From: Sphingobium sp. 15-1
Lineage (GTDB): Bacteria; Pseudomonadota; Alphaproteobacteria; Sphingomonadales; Sphingomonadaceae
Assembly (NCBI RefSeq): GCF_013375535.1
Contig: NZ_JABXJG010000002.1
Span: forward strand, 1,178,001-1,242,000
Reading direction: 5' to 3'
DNA length: 64,000 nucleotides
Shown: positions 16,618-26,706 of the stretch, piece after piece
Numbering within the stretch: position 1 is the stretch's first letter
Layout of the letters: each line of letters opens with the position of its first letter
Translations under genes and position numbers: made by a program
Notes under the pieces: generated by a model
What the model was told of the DNA's origin: nothing
Seen by the model: the letters and a program-made list of their open reading frames with translations, nothing else
Database searches by the model: none

Positions 16618-17631
16618 TCAATAGCCCTCGTCATGAATCTGTTCGATCCGTTCGTTGTCCGATGCGGAAAGAGCGCCCGCCTCCACGGCGGCCAGTGCGT
16701 CCTTCAGGTGCGCGACTTCGGAAAAGCCGCCGATGACGGTGGCGACGCGCGGCTGTTGCAGGATATATTGATAGGCCGCCAGGGCAATCGGCTGTTCGGG
16801 CGGGCGATTGAGAAACGCATAGCGCCTGGCAAGCCGGATCATGGGTTCGTGAACCTGCGGCATCATGCGGAAATAGCCGCGTGACAGTTGGTGGATGCCG
16901 TCCAGCCCATGTTCCAGAATCTGCCCGGCAAGCGCGCCGCCCGCGAGCGGGCGGACCACCGAAATCCAGGCGTCGTGCCGTTCCGCGGCCTCGAACAGGC
17001 CGCTGAAATCTATGGCGGCAGGCACCCCCGCGAACGGACGGACGGCTGATGGATTGGCAAGGTTATAAGTCAGGTTAATCATCGAAAATTCGCCGGTATC
17101 CAGCACCTGGATCACCTGATCAGCTTCGGATTCGTCGCAGGCCAGCCCCAGCATGCGGCATTTGCCGGCTTCCTTCGCCTTTACCAGCGCGGGCAGGGCC
17201 TGTTCGATGACTTCGGCCGGAGTGATCGCCCGGATCAGCGGGTTTTCGGGGTTGATCGCATGGCGGATGGGGTTGTGCAGCAACAGGATGTCCACATGGT
17301 CGCGGCGCAGCCGAAACAGGCTGTCTTCCAGACTTTCCGTGACCTTTTCGCCGATGCGGGCGAAATCATGCGGCGGAATGAAGGCCTTGGTCGTGACATG
17401 GGCGTCCCGCGCGCCCAGATCGGCAAGGACACGGCCTATGTTTACCTCGGCCGCACCCTTGCCATAGGCCGCAGACGTGTCGAACAGGTTGATGCCGTGT
17501 TCCAGAGCGAATTCGACCAGCGCGATCTGATCCCGCGAACTGCCGTGGACCATCGTTCCGGCATTGTCGCCGGTGCCAAAGGCGATCTCCGACAATTTGA
17601 GGGGGTCTTTTCCGATAGAACGATATCGCAT
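16618..17631 (-). CDS. aldo/keto reductase (337 aa)
   Basis: This is a TIM-barrel NADPH oxidoreductase. FGTGDNAG opens the barrel, and INLFDTSAAYGKGAAEVNIG holds the catalytic Asp and Tyr. The Lys is in VTTKAFIP, and the His sits in ILLLHNP. The C-terminal cofactor region is ATVIGGFSEVAHLKDAL. The size is at the upper end of the family. It diverges from the Rieske oxygenase gene and is translationally linked to the DUF7064-like gene downstream. It probably reduces or oxidises a carbonyl or hydroxyl group on a pathway intermediate. Confidence 0.87.
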   Translation of the reverse strand: MRYRSIGKDPLKLSEIAFGTGDNAGTMVHGSSRDQIALVEFALEHGINLFDTSAAYGKGAAEVNIGRVLADLGARDAHVTTKAFIPPHDFARIGEKVTESLEDSLFRLRRDHVDILLLHNPIRHAINPENPLIRAITPAEVIEQALPALVKAKEAGKCRMLGLACDESEADQVIQVLDTGEFSMINLTYNLANPSAVRPFAGVPAAIDFSGLFEAAERHDAWISVVRPLAGGALAGQILEHGLDGIHQLSRGYFRMMPQVHEPMIRLARRYAFLNRPPEQPIALAAYQYILQQPRVATVIGGFSEVAHLKDALAAVEAGALSASDNERIEQIHDEGY

Positions 17632-17830
17632 GCGCAGGCTCGGTCCTTGTTGTTGCGCGCATATAGGTGCGCTCGCCTTCGGCGTGTGTCTTGACCAATC
17701 TAGAACCCCATTTGTCCGCCCGGCCTGTGGGCGGGGTTAAACCAAAGCATCCATGTCAGGCAGTAACGCGACGCCGTGCTGGGCTATTGATCTGACATCG
17801 AAGCGCGATGGCGTTTGGTGCCAACTGACG

Positions 17831-19066
17831 ATGGATTTCATCATGCTCAATTCTGCCGACAATGAACTGATTACCCGAGTGGAAGGCGACGCTCCGATGG
17901 GACGCTTCCTGCGCGAAAATTACTGGTTCCCCGCCGGGCTGTCGGTCATGCTCAAGGCGGGAAAGGCCCCCCAGCGCGTGGAGTTGCTGGGCAAGCACTA
18001 TGTCGCGTTCCGCAGCGATGACGGCCGCGTCGGATTCTTCAACGAAAACTGCCCGCACCGGGGCGCTTCGCTCGCGCTGGCGCGCAACGAGGACAATGCG
18101 CTCCGCTGTATTTTCCATGGCTGGAAATTCGGCGTCGATGGTGAAGTGAAGGAAGTGCCGACCCAACCGGAGAATCATAGCGAATTCTGCAAGCGTGTTC
18201 CGCTCAAGGCTTACCCGGTGCGGGAGGCTGCGGGGCTCTTCTGGGTCTGGCTCGGCGGCGGCCAGCCTGCGCGGTTCCCGGAGTTCGATTTCACCCAATA
18301 TAAGGAACCGAATGTTCGAGCGATCCGGCAGGAACTGAAATTCAACTGGATCCAGAGCGTCGAGGGCCTAGTCGATTCGGCCCATGTGTCGATCCTGCAC
18401 CAGGGCTGGTTGCAGACGGCGGGCGACAGCAAGAAGGGGCTGGCCTCCGCAGGGCAGGATACCGCCCCCGTCTACGAGTTCGAGGACCATAATGGCGGGT
18501 TCCGCTATGCGGCCATTCGCAAGCAGGAGGGTGACAACCGCTATATCCGCGTCACCAACTTTACGGCGCCCTTCTACTGCTTCGTCCCGTTCAACACGGG
18601 CAATTGCGTCATCTCGGTGCCGATAAACGACCGCCGCACCGCGCTCTACTTCGTCCATTACAATGCCGATGGCCCCATTCCGCCTTCCGCCTACGATCCG
18701 CCGAGCGAGCCGTGGAACTGGCCGCCTTATCTGAGCGGGGACGCCTCCACCCATTGGGGCCAGGATCGCGATGCGATGGAGAAGGGCAGCTTCACGGGCT
18801 TTACCGACCATTTCATGCTGGAGGATTTTGCGGTGGCGGCCAGCCAGGGCGAAATCGCCGATCGTTCGCAAGAATGGCTCAATGAGGGCGATCGCGCGAT
18901 CATCAAGTTCCGCAAGCTGATGCTGGACAGCGTTAGGGCGTTCGAGCGCGGCGAGAAGCCCTCGATCGCGCAGCTCGATGAGGTTCCGTTCCCCAATATT
19001 CGGGCGGAGGCGGAAATTCTTCCTGAGAACACCGATTGGCGAAGCCACTTCGCCATGACGAAGTGA
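17831..19066 (+). CDS. Rieske non-heme iron oxygenase, alpha subunit (411 aa)
   Basis: The N-terminal Rieske domain has C74-x-H76 (CPHRGASLA) and C93-x2-H96 (CIFHGW). The catalytic domain has NWIQSVEGLVDSAHVSILH with Asp182, His185 and His190 as the iron site. The layout fits the phthalate-4,5-dioxygenase/O-demethylase type. Such enzymes hydroxylate or demethylate and need a reductase, which is not adjacent. The start is uncertain: no clear ribosome site is seen, and ATG 17831 or 17843 (MLNSADNELITRV) fits family N-termini better than ATG 17753. It heads a run with an ACAD, an EthD protein, a TonB receptor and two P450s. Confidence 0.88.
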   Translation: MDFIMLNSADNELITRVEGDAPMGRFLRENYWFPAGLSVMLKAGKAPQRVELLGKHYVAFRSDDGRVGFFNENCPHRGASLALARNEDNALRCIFHGWKFGVDGEVKEVPTQPENHSEFCKRVPLKAYPVREAAGLFWVWLGGGQPARFPEFDFTQYKEPNVRAIRQELKFNWIQSVEGLVDSAHVSILHQGWLQTAGDSKKGLASAGQDTAPVYEFEDHNGGFRYAAIRKQEGDNRYIRVTNFTAPFYCFVPFNTGNCVISVPINDRRTALYFVHYNADGPIPPSAYDPPSEPWNWPPYLSGDASTHWGQDRDAMEKGSFTGFTDHFMLEDFAVAASQGEIADRSQEWLNEGDRAIIKFRKLMLDSVRAFERGEKPSIAQLDEVPFPNIRAEAEILPENTDWRSHFAMTK

Positions 19067-19101
19067 CCGACGCAAAACTTATAGTGCAGGGGATGCTCTG
19101 A

Positions 19102-20268
19102 ATGACGGAATTGGCATCATTGGGGTTTGGAAGAAAAATATTCCGGGACGACCACGAAGCATTTCGTGAGACGGCGCGTAATTTCTTCCGCAACGAGGTC
19201 GAGCCGAACGTCAAGGGGTGGGAAAAGGACGGCTTCTATCCAGCCGAACTGTTCAAGGTCGCTGCGAGATACGGCCTTCTGTGCGCCGGCATCCCCGAAG
19301 AATATGGCGGTGGGGGCGGCGATGTGCTGCACCACATGATCCTGCATGAGGAACATGGGTACAGCCCGGGCGGCGTATCGCTGGAGGCGGGGCTTGGCAC
19401 CGACCTGACGGCCTATGTTCTGTTCAACGGCGGGACGGAAGAGCAGAAGCGCGAATGGCTGCCCTTCTTCGCGCAGGGTAACGGCATTGCCGAGGTCGGG
19501 CTGAGCGAGCCAGGAGCCGGCAGCGACGCCAGGGGGATCAAGACTTACGCCCGTCGCGACGGCGACGACTGGATCCTGAACGGGCAGAAGATGTGGATGT
19601 CGAACGGCCCGCTGATGACCGTTCTGTTCGTTGTGGCCAAGACGGATGAGGGGGGACGTGAAGGCACGACCATGTTCATCGTGCCCATGGACAGCAAGGG
19701 CATTACGCGGTCGCAGCCGACCGATCTCATGATGAAGAGCTGCGGCGGCGTATGCGAGGTCTTTTTCGATGATGTCCGCATCCCGGCCGGGAATGTTCTG
19801 GGTGGGGCCGACGGCGTGGGCCGGGGATTGCGCATCGCGCTGTCGACGCTGGACCTTGGCCGCGCCTCGGTCGGCGTGCGCGCCATCGCGGCGAGTGAAC
19901 TCGCACTGGCAGTCACCACGGAATATACCAGGACACGGCAGGCCTTCGGCCAGCCGGTCTTCGATTTCCAGAACACGCAGTTCAAGTTGGCCTCGGTCGC
20001 CACCGAGATCGCTGCGGGCCGGGCCTTTGTCGATTCCTGTCTCGAAAAGCTCGTGGAGGGCGGATTGCGTCCACAGGACATGGCCATGCTGAAACTGTTT
20101 TGCAGCGAGGTCGAGGGCCGGGTTATGGATGAATGTCTGCAACTTCACGGCGGCGCTGGTTTCAGCAACGAATATCTGATCTCGAAGCTCTACGCCCATG
20201 CCCGAGTGCATCGAATCTATGTCGGAACATCTGAAATAATGAAGCAGATCATCGCGCGTTCTCTATAA
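19102..20268 (+). CDS. acyl-CoA dehydrogenase (388 aa)
   Basis: It has the full ACAD architecture: IPEEYGGGGGDVLH in the N-terminal domain, VGLSEPGAGSDARGIKT (FAD/substrate contact) and LNGQKMWMSNG in the beta domain, TRTRQAFGQPVFDFQNTQFKLA in the C-terminal domain and CLQLHGGAGFSNEYLISKLY for the dimer FAD site. The usual catalytic block YEGT is YVGT here, so the Glu at that place is replaced by Val; a base from another helix, as in isovaleryl-CoA dehydrogenase, would be needed. It lies 35 bp after the Rieske gene and 18 bp before the EthD gene. Confidence 0.9.
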   Translation: MTELASLGFGRKIFRDDHEAFRETARNFFRNEVEPNVKGWEKDGFYPAELFKVAARYGLLCAGIPEEYGGGGGDVLHHMILHEEHGYSPGGVSLEAGLGTDLTAYVLFNGGTEEQKREWLPFFAQGNGIAEVGLSEPGAGSDARGIKTYARRDGDDWILNGQKMWMSNGPLMTVLFVVAKTDEGGREGTTMFIVPMDSKGITRSQPTDLMMKSCGGVCEVFFDDVRIPAGNVLGGADGVGRGLRIALSTLDLGRASVGVRAIAASELALAVTTEYTRTRQAFGQPVFDFQNTQFKLASVATEIAAGRAFVDSCLEKLVEGGLRPQDMAMLKLFCSEVEGRVMDECLQLHGGAGFSNEYLISKLYAHARVHRIYVGTSEIMKQIIARSL

Positions 20269-20286
20269 ATCGTCCTAGGAGTTTAT

Positions 20287-20637
20287 ATGTTCAAGCTGAT
20301 CGGACTCCTGAAGAAAAGAAGTGACGTCGACTTCGAATATTTCAAGGATTATTACGAAAACCAACATGCGCCTTATGCTTCGGAAATACTGCCCGTTGGA
20401 CGGGACTACCGACGAAACTATGTGAAGCGTTTGCGTGCCAACGGCGTCGAAGTGGATGATGCGTTCGAATATGACGTGGTTACGGAAATGTGGTTCGACG
20501 ATGAAGTCGGCTATGAAAGATTCTCCGCAGCCATGGCGGACGCTGAAATTCGCAGAAAAATCATAGCGGACGAGGAGAAATTTCTCGACAGGTCCAAATC
20601 GGTAATCATGATCGTAGAAGAATGCATATCGAAATAA
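20287..20637 (+). CDS. EthD-domain protein (116 aa)
   Basis: This is a dimeric alpha/beta-barrel (ferredoxin-like) protein of the EthD family. It begins with FKLIGLLKKRSDVDFEYFKDYYENQHAP, the standard EthD start with the NQHAP block, followed by MWFDDEVGYERFSAAMAD. EthD was named from the ether-degrading P450 system of Rhodococcus, where it is needed but has no known reaction; relatives act as cyclases or decarboxylases. It has a good ggag site and sits between the ACAD and TonB-receptor genes. Confidence 0.85.
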   Translation: MFKLIGLLKKRSDVDFEYFKDYYENQHAPYASEILPVGRDYRRNYVKRLRANGVEVDDAFEYDVVTEMWFDDEVGYERFSAAMADAEIRRKIIADEEKFLDRSKSVIMIVEECISK

Positions 20638-20666
20638 GTAATAATAACAATTAATGGAGGGGAAAC

Positions 20667-22838
20667 ATGGATTTTTATCATCGTTATTTGTGTGGGATGG
20701 TTTCTTCATTTGCAATGATGGCGGCATTTTCGTGCGCCAGCGCCCAGGTGGCGGGAGAGTCGCAGGCGGCTGGCGAAGCGCGCGATGCGCAGGGTTTGCA
20801 TGACATCGTCGTGACCGCCCAGCGCCGCGAACAGAGGCTTCAGGACGTGCCGGTCGCCGTCTCGACCGTCAGTACGGAGACGCTGGCGGCCGGCGGCATC
20901 ATCAGCACCGACGGCCTGGAACAGTCCGTGCCGGCGGTCAGCATGACCCGGCAGCTTTCCGGCGCGACCCCCTATATTCGCGGTGTCGGCACGCAGTCGG
21001 TATCGGCCGGCAATGAGCCCGCCGTAGCCTTCTATGTCGACGGCGTCTATTATGCTTCGCCTTATGCGAACATCTTCAATTTCAATAATATTGAGCAGGT
21101 CGAAGTCTTGCGCGGACCGCAGGGCACGCTGTTCGGCCGCAACGCGACCGGCGGGCTGGTGCATGTCCACACGCGCGATCCCCAGGCGGAGCCGACGATG
21201 CGGGCCAGTGTTTCCTACGGCAATTATGGGACGCTGCAATCTTCCGTCTATGCCTCCGCAGGCAGCGACAAGATCGCGTTCGATATCGCAGGTTCGATCG
21301 TTTATCAGAGCGACGGTTATGGCAAGAACCTGTTCACGGGCGATGACGTCAATTATCGTCGCGAACGCGGCATTCGATCCAAGATCAAGTTCACGCCGAC
21401 CGACAATCTGACCATCCTGTTGTCCGGTGATTATTCGCTGCTCCAGTCCGATCTGGGCGTCATTCTTCAGCCGCAACCGAACACTGCGGTCAAGGCGTTG
21501 GGTGGCGGACGTTTCGACAGTATCGCCAATCTCGATCAAAGCGTTCACACGCAATATTATGGAGGCAGCGCATCCATCGAGCTAGACCTTGGTGGCGCCA
21601 CGCTGAAGTCACTGACCGCCCTGCGCAAACTGGACACGCTTATCCGGTTTGACCAGGATGCGACGCCGATCGCTTATGCCGATATTTATCTCAATGAAAC
21701 CGATCGTTATTTCCAGCAGGAAATAACCTTGCAGGGCAAGCTGGGCGATCTCGTCTATACGGCTGGCGTCTTCTATTTCGACGGCTATGGTCGATATGAT
21801 CCGCTGGGCGTCCGCTCGATCTCGCCGGCATCCAATATCGACATCTATTCGCCACAGACGACGAAGTCGTTGGCCGGTTTCGTCCAGGGCGACTATAGTT
21901 TCGGCAACACCACGATCACCGCCGGGTTCCGTTACACGCGCGACAAGCGCACCAACACCCCAAAACTGGTGGCGCCCGGGGGTGATCAGAATGATCCCAC
22001 CGATGTCATTGCGGCGTTCCCGACCAAGTCGGCAACCTTTTCCAAGCCGACTTGGCGTCTTGCCGTGGCACAGAAATTCGGTCCGGACGTGATGGTCTAT
22101 GCGAGCTATAATCGCGGGTTCAAGAGCGGCGCCTATTCCGCATCCTCGCCTACGGCAGCCCCGGTCAAGCCTGAGACGCTGGACGCCTACGAAGCGGGTC
22201 TGCGTTCAGAACTGTTCGACCGGTCGCTGCGGTTCAACCTCACCGGCTTCTACTATACCTACAATAATATTCAACTGAACCGCATCGTCAACGGCGCGGG
22301 CCTGCTGTTCAATGCGGCCAAGGGTGAGCTCTACGGCGCTGAACTCGAAACGGCCTATGTCACGCGTATCGGTGCGGGTGAACTCAACCTGTCATCGAAC
22401 CTCTCGTTCCTCCATGCCAATTACACGTCTTTCCCGAACGGCCCGATCCTGACGCCAATCGCAGGCGGGTTCAACGCGCTCACCGCCGGCGACCTCAGCG
22501 GACATCGCATGATCCATGCGCCGAAATTTTCCGGTTCCTTCGCGGCCAGTTACAAGGTGCCCGTTGGTGACACCACCAGCCTCGAACTGGGCGTGAACTA
22601 TTTCCACAGTGCCAGCTTCTTCTGGGAGCCGGATAATCGCGTTTCCCAGCCATCGGTCGACGTGATCAACGCATCTGCGGGGCTGGGCTTCGCTGATGGC
22701 AAGTTCAAGTTACGCGCATTCGTCAAAAATCTGACGAATGCAAAATATTACGCATATTTCACGGAGAGCACGCTAGGCGACAAGGGCGGGCCGGCAGATC
22801 CTCGTACCTACGGCGTCGGTTTCGACGTTGCATTTTGA
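20667..22838 (+). CDS. TonB-dependent outer-membrane receptor 1 (723 aa)
   Basis: This is an active importer of the outer membrane, powered by TonB-ExbBD. A signal peptide ends near the ASAQ at about residue 27. The TonB box region is HDIVVTAQRREQR and the plug contains GATPYIRGVGTQS, FYVDGVYY and QVEVLRGPQGTLFGRNATGG. A 22-strand barrel follows, ending in the final Phe of FDVAF. The strong ggaggggaa site marks ATG 20667. The plug DNA shares a nearly identical 40-bp block with receptor 2 at 39631-39670. It is embedded between EthD and P450 genes, so it should import their substrate. Confidence 0.93.
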   Translation: MDFYHRYLCGMVSSFAMMAAFSCASAQVAGESQAAGEARDAQGLHDIVVTAQRREQRLQDVPVAVSTVSTETLAAGGIISTDGLEQSVPAVSMTRQLSGATPYIRGVGTQSVSAGNEPAVAFYVDGVYYASPYANIFNFNNIEQVEVLRGPQGTLFGRNATGGLVHVHTRDPQAEPTMRASVSYGNYGTLQSSVYASAGSDKIAFDIAGSIVYQSDGYGKNLFTGDDVNYRRERGIRSKIKFTPTDNLTILLSGDYSLLQSDLGVILQPQPNTAVKALGGGRFDSIANLDQSVHTQYYGGSASIELDLGGATLKSLTALRKLDTLIRFDQDATPIAYADIYLNETDRYFQQEITLQGKLGDLVYTAGVFYFDGYGRYDPLGVRSISPASNIDIYSPQTTKSLAGFVQGDYSFGNTTITAGFRYTRDKRTNTPKLVAPGGDQNDPTDVIAAFPTKSATFSKPTWRLAVAQKFGPDVMVYASYNRGFKSGAYSASSPTAAPVKPETLDAYEAGLRSELFDRSLRFNLTGFYYTYNNIQLNRIVNGAGLLFNAAKGELYGAELETAYVTRIGAGELNLSSNLSFLHANYTSFPNGPILTPIAGGFNALTAGDLSGHRMIHAPKFSGSFAASYKVPVGDTTSLELGVNYFHSASFFWEPDNRVSQPSVDVINASAGLGFADGKFKLRAFVKNLTNAKYYAYFTESTLGDKGGPADPRTYGVGFDVAF

Positions 22839-22861
22839 ACCATGAGATAGGGGAGCAACCG

Positions 22862-24100
22862 ATGAACCCTGAGATTGATTTCAGCAAGTTCGACATATTG
22901 GGGGATGACATCATTCCCCTCTTCAATGATCTTGCCAAGAAACCAGCCGTGCACTGGAATGAAAGCAGTCAAGTCTGGGTCGCGGGCCATCATGATGCCG
23001 TTGTCGAAGGGTTCAGCGGAAAGCTCCCGCTATCGGCCGAACGTCACCTGATAGCCATCGGGATATTCCCAGAGGAAGAGCGCGCTGCCAAAACAGGCAA
23101 TATATTGAAATATTTTCCGCATTTTGTCACGAATGTTGAGCCGCCCGAACATTCGCGATTGCGCAAGCTGCTGATGGCGGCCTTTAGCAAGCGCATAGCG
23201 GAAGGCTATAGAGAGGTCGTCCGTGAAATCGTCGGGCGCACCATCGATCAGCTGGGCAATACCACGCAGATTGACTTCGTCGCGCAGTTTGCCAGACCCA
23301 TAACGGTCAGCGCCATCCTGCATGTGATGGGCCTGGGCCCCGATTACTATGCCGACACGGAGCGATGGGCGCGGGCGCTCAATGAGGGGCTTGCCGGCAT
23401 GCCGGACCCGGAGCGTATCCAGAAAGCCGATGAAGCGATTGGAGACATGGCCGCGCGCTTCATGCCAGTCATTTGCGAGCGGCGGGAAAGCGGGTCCCAG
23501 GAACGCGACTTTCTGGGAGAACTCATCCTTGCCGGGGAGGATGGCGATCGGCTGTCGGACGAAGAGATCGCGGCGCAGCTGATGCTTGTGATCGTCGCGG
23601 GTCACGATACGACCCTGAACACTATGGCGCTGACCGTCGCCAAATTGACCAGTCATCAGGACGTCGTCGAATATATACGGCAAAATCCCGACCATTTTGA
23701 GCAGTGTATCATGGAAATGATGCGCGTCGTGAACATGTCAACGCTCATGAGCCGTATCGTGACGGCCGACTTCACCTGGCATGGGCAGGATCTGAAGGCC
23801 GGCCAGATCGCGTTCCTCCTGATTGCCGGCGCGAATCGGGACCCGACGGTGTTCGCGCAACCGAACGAGATCGACTTCAGCCGTAATCAGCGCCGGAACA
23901 TGACTTTCGCGCCAGGCAGGCATTTCTGCATCGGGCACTGGTTTGCCAAGATGATCATGTCCGAGGCGCTGCCAGCTTTCATGGAACGGTTCGAGGATTG
24001 GAAGGTCCCGGCGGACAGGCTGGAGTTCAGCAATTCCATCGGCTTTCGCGGGCTGGTGAAACTGCCGCTCCAGCTGATGCCGAGGGGGGTGGATGCGTAG
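22862..24100 (+). CDS. cytochrome P450 (412 aa)
   Basis: This is a soluble class I bacterial monooxygenase. The I-helix oxygen-binding block AGHDTT is at 246-251, ExxR is E285-R288 (EMMR) and the heme-binding loop is FAPGRHFCIG with Cys356. It has no membrane anchor. The start at ATG 22862 has a gggga site; the open frame itself begins a few codons earlier inside the receptor stop region. It needs a ferredoxin and a reductase; the only ferredoxin in the window is at 53.7 kb. The location between a TonB receptor and a second P450 suggests a first oxidation of the imported compound. Confidence 0.92.
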   Translation: MNPEIDFSKFDILGDDIIPLFNDLAKKPAVHWNESSQVWVAGHHDAVVEGFSGKLPLSAERHLIAIGIFPEEERAAKTGNILKYFPHFVTNVEPPEHSRLRKLLMAAFSKRIAEGYREVVREIVGRTIDQLGNTTQIDFVAQFARPITVSAILHVMGLGPDYYADTERWARALNEGLAGMPDPERIQKADEAIGDMAARFMPVICERRESGSQERDFLGELILAGEDGDRLSDEEIAAQLMLVIVAGHDTTLNTMALTVAKLTSHQDVVEYIRQNPDHFEQCIMEMMRVVNMSTLMSRIVTADFTWHGQDLKAGQIAFLLIAGANRDPTVFAQPNEIDFSRNQRRNMTFAPGRHFCIGHWFAKMIMSEALPAFMERFEDWKVPADRLEFSNSIGFRGLVKLPLQLMPRGVDA

Positions 24101-24291
24101 CGCCCTTTCCTGGAGTTTCCGTATTTCGTCTGCCTGCGACGCGGTGGCGGGGCGACCCGGCATGTCATCGGCAACCGGATATCGGCAGACAAGCCGCGCC
24201 ATCCAAGCCGGTAAAGCTGCTGCCGGCACGGTAGGATAAAGCGGCGGGAGGGGTTGATCGATTGGTCGCCGAACCGCATTTGGAGGCAAGC

Positions 24292-25539
24292 TTGATAAGC
24301 GAAGAAGAAGATCTCAAGCTGATGGACGGCGCATTCTTTGCGCAAGGCTACCCCTATGACCTGTTCAGGAAGATGCGGGATGAAGACCCGCTTCATTGGA
24401 CCAAGGGCAAGTTCGGCCGGGATTACTGGTCCGTAACGCGGCACGCCGATGTTCAGAAGATCCTTGGCGACACCGAGCGCTTCAGTTCGCAGCGCTGGGG
24501 GGTTTCGCTGCCAACATCGGCCGAAATGGTCGATCCGAGCAAATCGGAACATGCAAGATTGCAGCAGGCGGGGGCCATGCTGCCGACGCTCGACCCACCG
24601 CGCCATACGGTAGCGCGCGGCAAGTTCACCGCGCGTTTTTCGCCCCGGGCGATCAATCAGCTGGAGGACAAGGTTCGGCAGGTCGCGTCGGAAATCTTGG
24701 ATTCGGTGGACCCGTCCAAGCAGATCGATTTCGTGCTGGACGTCGCGGCCCGACTGCCTACGTCAATGATCTTTACGATCATGGATATCCCGCGCGAAGA
24801 CTGGCCGATGCTGTTTCACTATACGAACATGCATACCTGCCCGGAAGAGCCGGAATTCTCGATCGGCACGCCGCTCGAAACCCGGCAGAAGGGGGTGCAG
24901 GGCAGCATCAACTATTGCCGGGAACTGGGGCTGCGGCGTCGCGGGGGCAGCGGGGCGGACCTGATCACCCAGATCGCGCAGATCGAGATCGACGGCAAGC
25001 TGCTGAGCAATGACGAACTGGGCTTCCTAGGCCATATGTTCATTGTCGGCGGGCAGGAGACGACGCGCAACTCGCTTTCGGCGGGCATGCTGGAACTGGC
25101 GCGCAATCCGGCGGAATATCAGAGGCTGCGCAACGACCGCTCCCTGCTCAAGACCCTGCCGGATGAATTCATCCGCTGGGCGACGCCCGTCGCGCATTTG
25201 ATGCGCACCGCCAAATGCGATGTCGAAATGCACCGCAAAACCATCAGGGAGGGCGACTGGGTCGTTTCTTGGATGGCTTCGGCCAATCGCGATGAACGGG
25301 CTTTCCAGGAACCGGACATGTTCGATGTCGGCCGGCGGCAGAACCCTCATGTAAGCTTTGGTTATGGTCCGCATTTCTGCCTTGGGGCCTGGCTTGGCCG
25401 ATTGCAGATCCGCACCATCATGGGTCTGATACTTGACCGGTTCGAAACTCTCGAATTGCGCGGGGAACCGGAAAGTGTAGCCTCCATCCAGTTCTGTGGC
25501 ATGAAGCATCTGCCCTTTGCGCTGCATGAGCAGGCCTGA
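24292..25539 (+). CDS. cytochrome P450, CYP125/CYP142/linalool-hydroxylase-like group (415 aa)
   Basis: The I-helix is VGGQETTRNS (GGQETT 253-258), ExxR is E292-R295 in DEFIRWATPVAHLMRTA, and the heme loop is FGYGPHFCLG with Cys363. The RWATP block after ExxR and the ETTRNS helix are typical of the group that includes sterol-side-chain hydroxylases CYP125/CYP142 and terpene alcohol hydroxylases. That favours terminal hydroxylation of a branched chain, but it is family inference. I chose TTG 24292 because ggagg lies five bases before it; TTG 24262 also has a purine-rich site. The 190-bp gap to the first P450 may hold its own promoter. An alcohol dehydrogenase follows 11 bp later. Confidence 0.9.
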   Translation: MISEEEDLKLMDGAFFAQGYPYDLFRKMRDEDPLHWTKGKFGRDYWSVTRHADVQKILGDTERFSSQRWGVSLPTSAEMVDPSKSEHARLQQAGAMLPTLDPPRHTVARGKFTARFSPRAINQLEDKVRQVASEILDSVDPSKQIDFVLDVAARLPTSMIFTIMDIPREDWPMLFHYTNMHTCPEEPEFSIGTPLETRQKGVQGSINYCRELGLRRRGGSGADLITQIAQIEIDGKLLSNDELGFLGHMFIVGGQETTRNSLSAGMLELARNPAEYQRLRNDRSLLKTLPDEFIRWATPVAHLMRTAKCDVEMHRKTIREGDWVVSWMASANRDERAFQEPDMFDVGRRQNPHVSFGYGPHFCLGAWLGRLQIRTIMGLILDRFETLELRGEPESVASIQFCGMKHLPFALHEQA

Positions 25540-25550
25540 AGGGATGTCCG

Positions 25551-26663
25551 ATGGCAACTGAAGCCGTTGTCGCCCTGCTGTCCGCCATTGGCGAACCGTT
25601 GCGCTTGACGGAAGCGCGGATCGCCGATCCGCGTTCGGACGAGTTGCTGGTCAAGATCGCCGGAACGGGCATATGCCACACCGATCTGACCGTTCAGCAC
25701 GGCAAGTTTCCTTCGCCTGTCCCCATCATATTGGGTCATGAAGGCGCCGGCGTGGTCGTCGCGGCGGGCGACGATGTCGGTGACATAGCGGTCGGCGACA
25801 AGGTGGTGCTGACATTCATGTCCTGCGGTGCCTGTCCGTCCTGCCGATCGGATGCGCCGGCCTATTGCGAAAAGTTCGGCCGGCTCAACATGGGCGGCTA
25901 TCGGGAGGACGGCAGCAGCGCGACCTCCTGCAACGGGCATGGGGTCGCCGGTCATTTTTTCGGCCAGTCGTCTTTCGCGACACATGCCTTGGTGAACCGG
26001 CGCAACGCGGTGAAGGTTCGCCCCGACGCGCCCATTCACATGCTGGGGCCGCTCGGGTGCGGATTGCAGACGGGGGCAGGGACCATCTTCAATGTCCTGA
26101 AACCGGAAAAGGGCAGCAGCTGCGTGATATTCGGCGGCGGCGGCGTCGGCCTGAGCGCCGTGATGGCTGCCCGGCTGGTCGGCTGCGATCCGATCATCTT
26201 GTGCGAACCGGTGGAAAGCCGCCGGACGCTGGGCCTGGAGCTGGGGGCGACGCTGGCTGTCGATCCCCGCGCGGGAGACGATATTGCCGCGCGACTGATC
26301 GAGCTATGCGGGGGCGGGGCGGATGTCATTTGCGACACGACCGGCATCCCCACCATGATCGAGGCGGCGGTCGAGGCGCTGGGCATCGGCGGCAAGCTTG
26401 GCCTGGTGGGCATGAATTCGATGGACGCCATGGCGAGACTGCCTGTCATTTCGATGCTGAGCAAGGGCGTGACGATCAAGGGCGTGATCGAGGGAGATAG
26501 TAATCCCAAGCGGTTCATTCCCTATCTGGTCGATCTCTTCATGGACGGCAAATTTCCGCTCGACCGGTTGATTTCCTTCTTTGACATCTCGCAGATCAAT
26601 GAAGCCCTGGCAGCGCAGGAAAAGGGTGACGCGATCAAGCCGATCCTGACTTTCGGGCCGTGA
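25551..26663 (+). CDS. zinc-dependent (aryl/terpene-type) alcohol dehydrogenase (370 aa)
   Basis: This is an MDR dehydrogenase: GICHTDLTV holds the first catalytic cysteine, GHEGAGVV follows, and the structural zinc cysteines are in CGACPSCRSDAPAYC. The cofactor fold is IFGGGGVGLSAV. The size and the GQSSFATHALV block fit the benzyl/geraniol alcohol dehydrogenase (XylB-like) class. It lies just after the two P450 genes, so it likely oxidises the alcohol they form to an aldehyde. The operon ends here, because an IS1111-like element begins 43 bp after its stop. Confidence 0.9.
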   Translation: MATEAVVALLSAIGEPLRLTEARIADPRSDELLVKIAGTGICHTDLTVQHGKFPSPVPIILGHEGAGVVVAAGDDVGDIAVGDKVVLTFMSCGACPSCRSDAPAYCEKFGRLNMGGYREDGSSATSCNGHGVAGHFFGQSSFATHALVNRRNAVKVRPDAPIHMLGPLGCGLQTGAGTIFNVLKPEKGSSCVIFGGGGVGLSAVMAARLVGCDPIILCEPVESRRTLGLELGATLAVDPRAGDDIAARLIELCGGGADVICDTTGIPTMIEAAVEALGIGGKLGLVGMNSMDAMARLPVISMLSKGVTIKGVIEGDSNPKRFIPYLVDLFMDGKFPLDRLISFFDISQINEALAAQEKGDAIKPILTFGP

Positions 26664-26706
26664 ACCGCTCCATCCGATGGCAATTTTCCGAAGGTTGGAT
26701 ATCGTC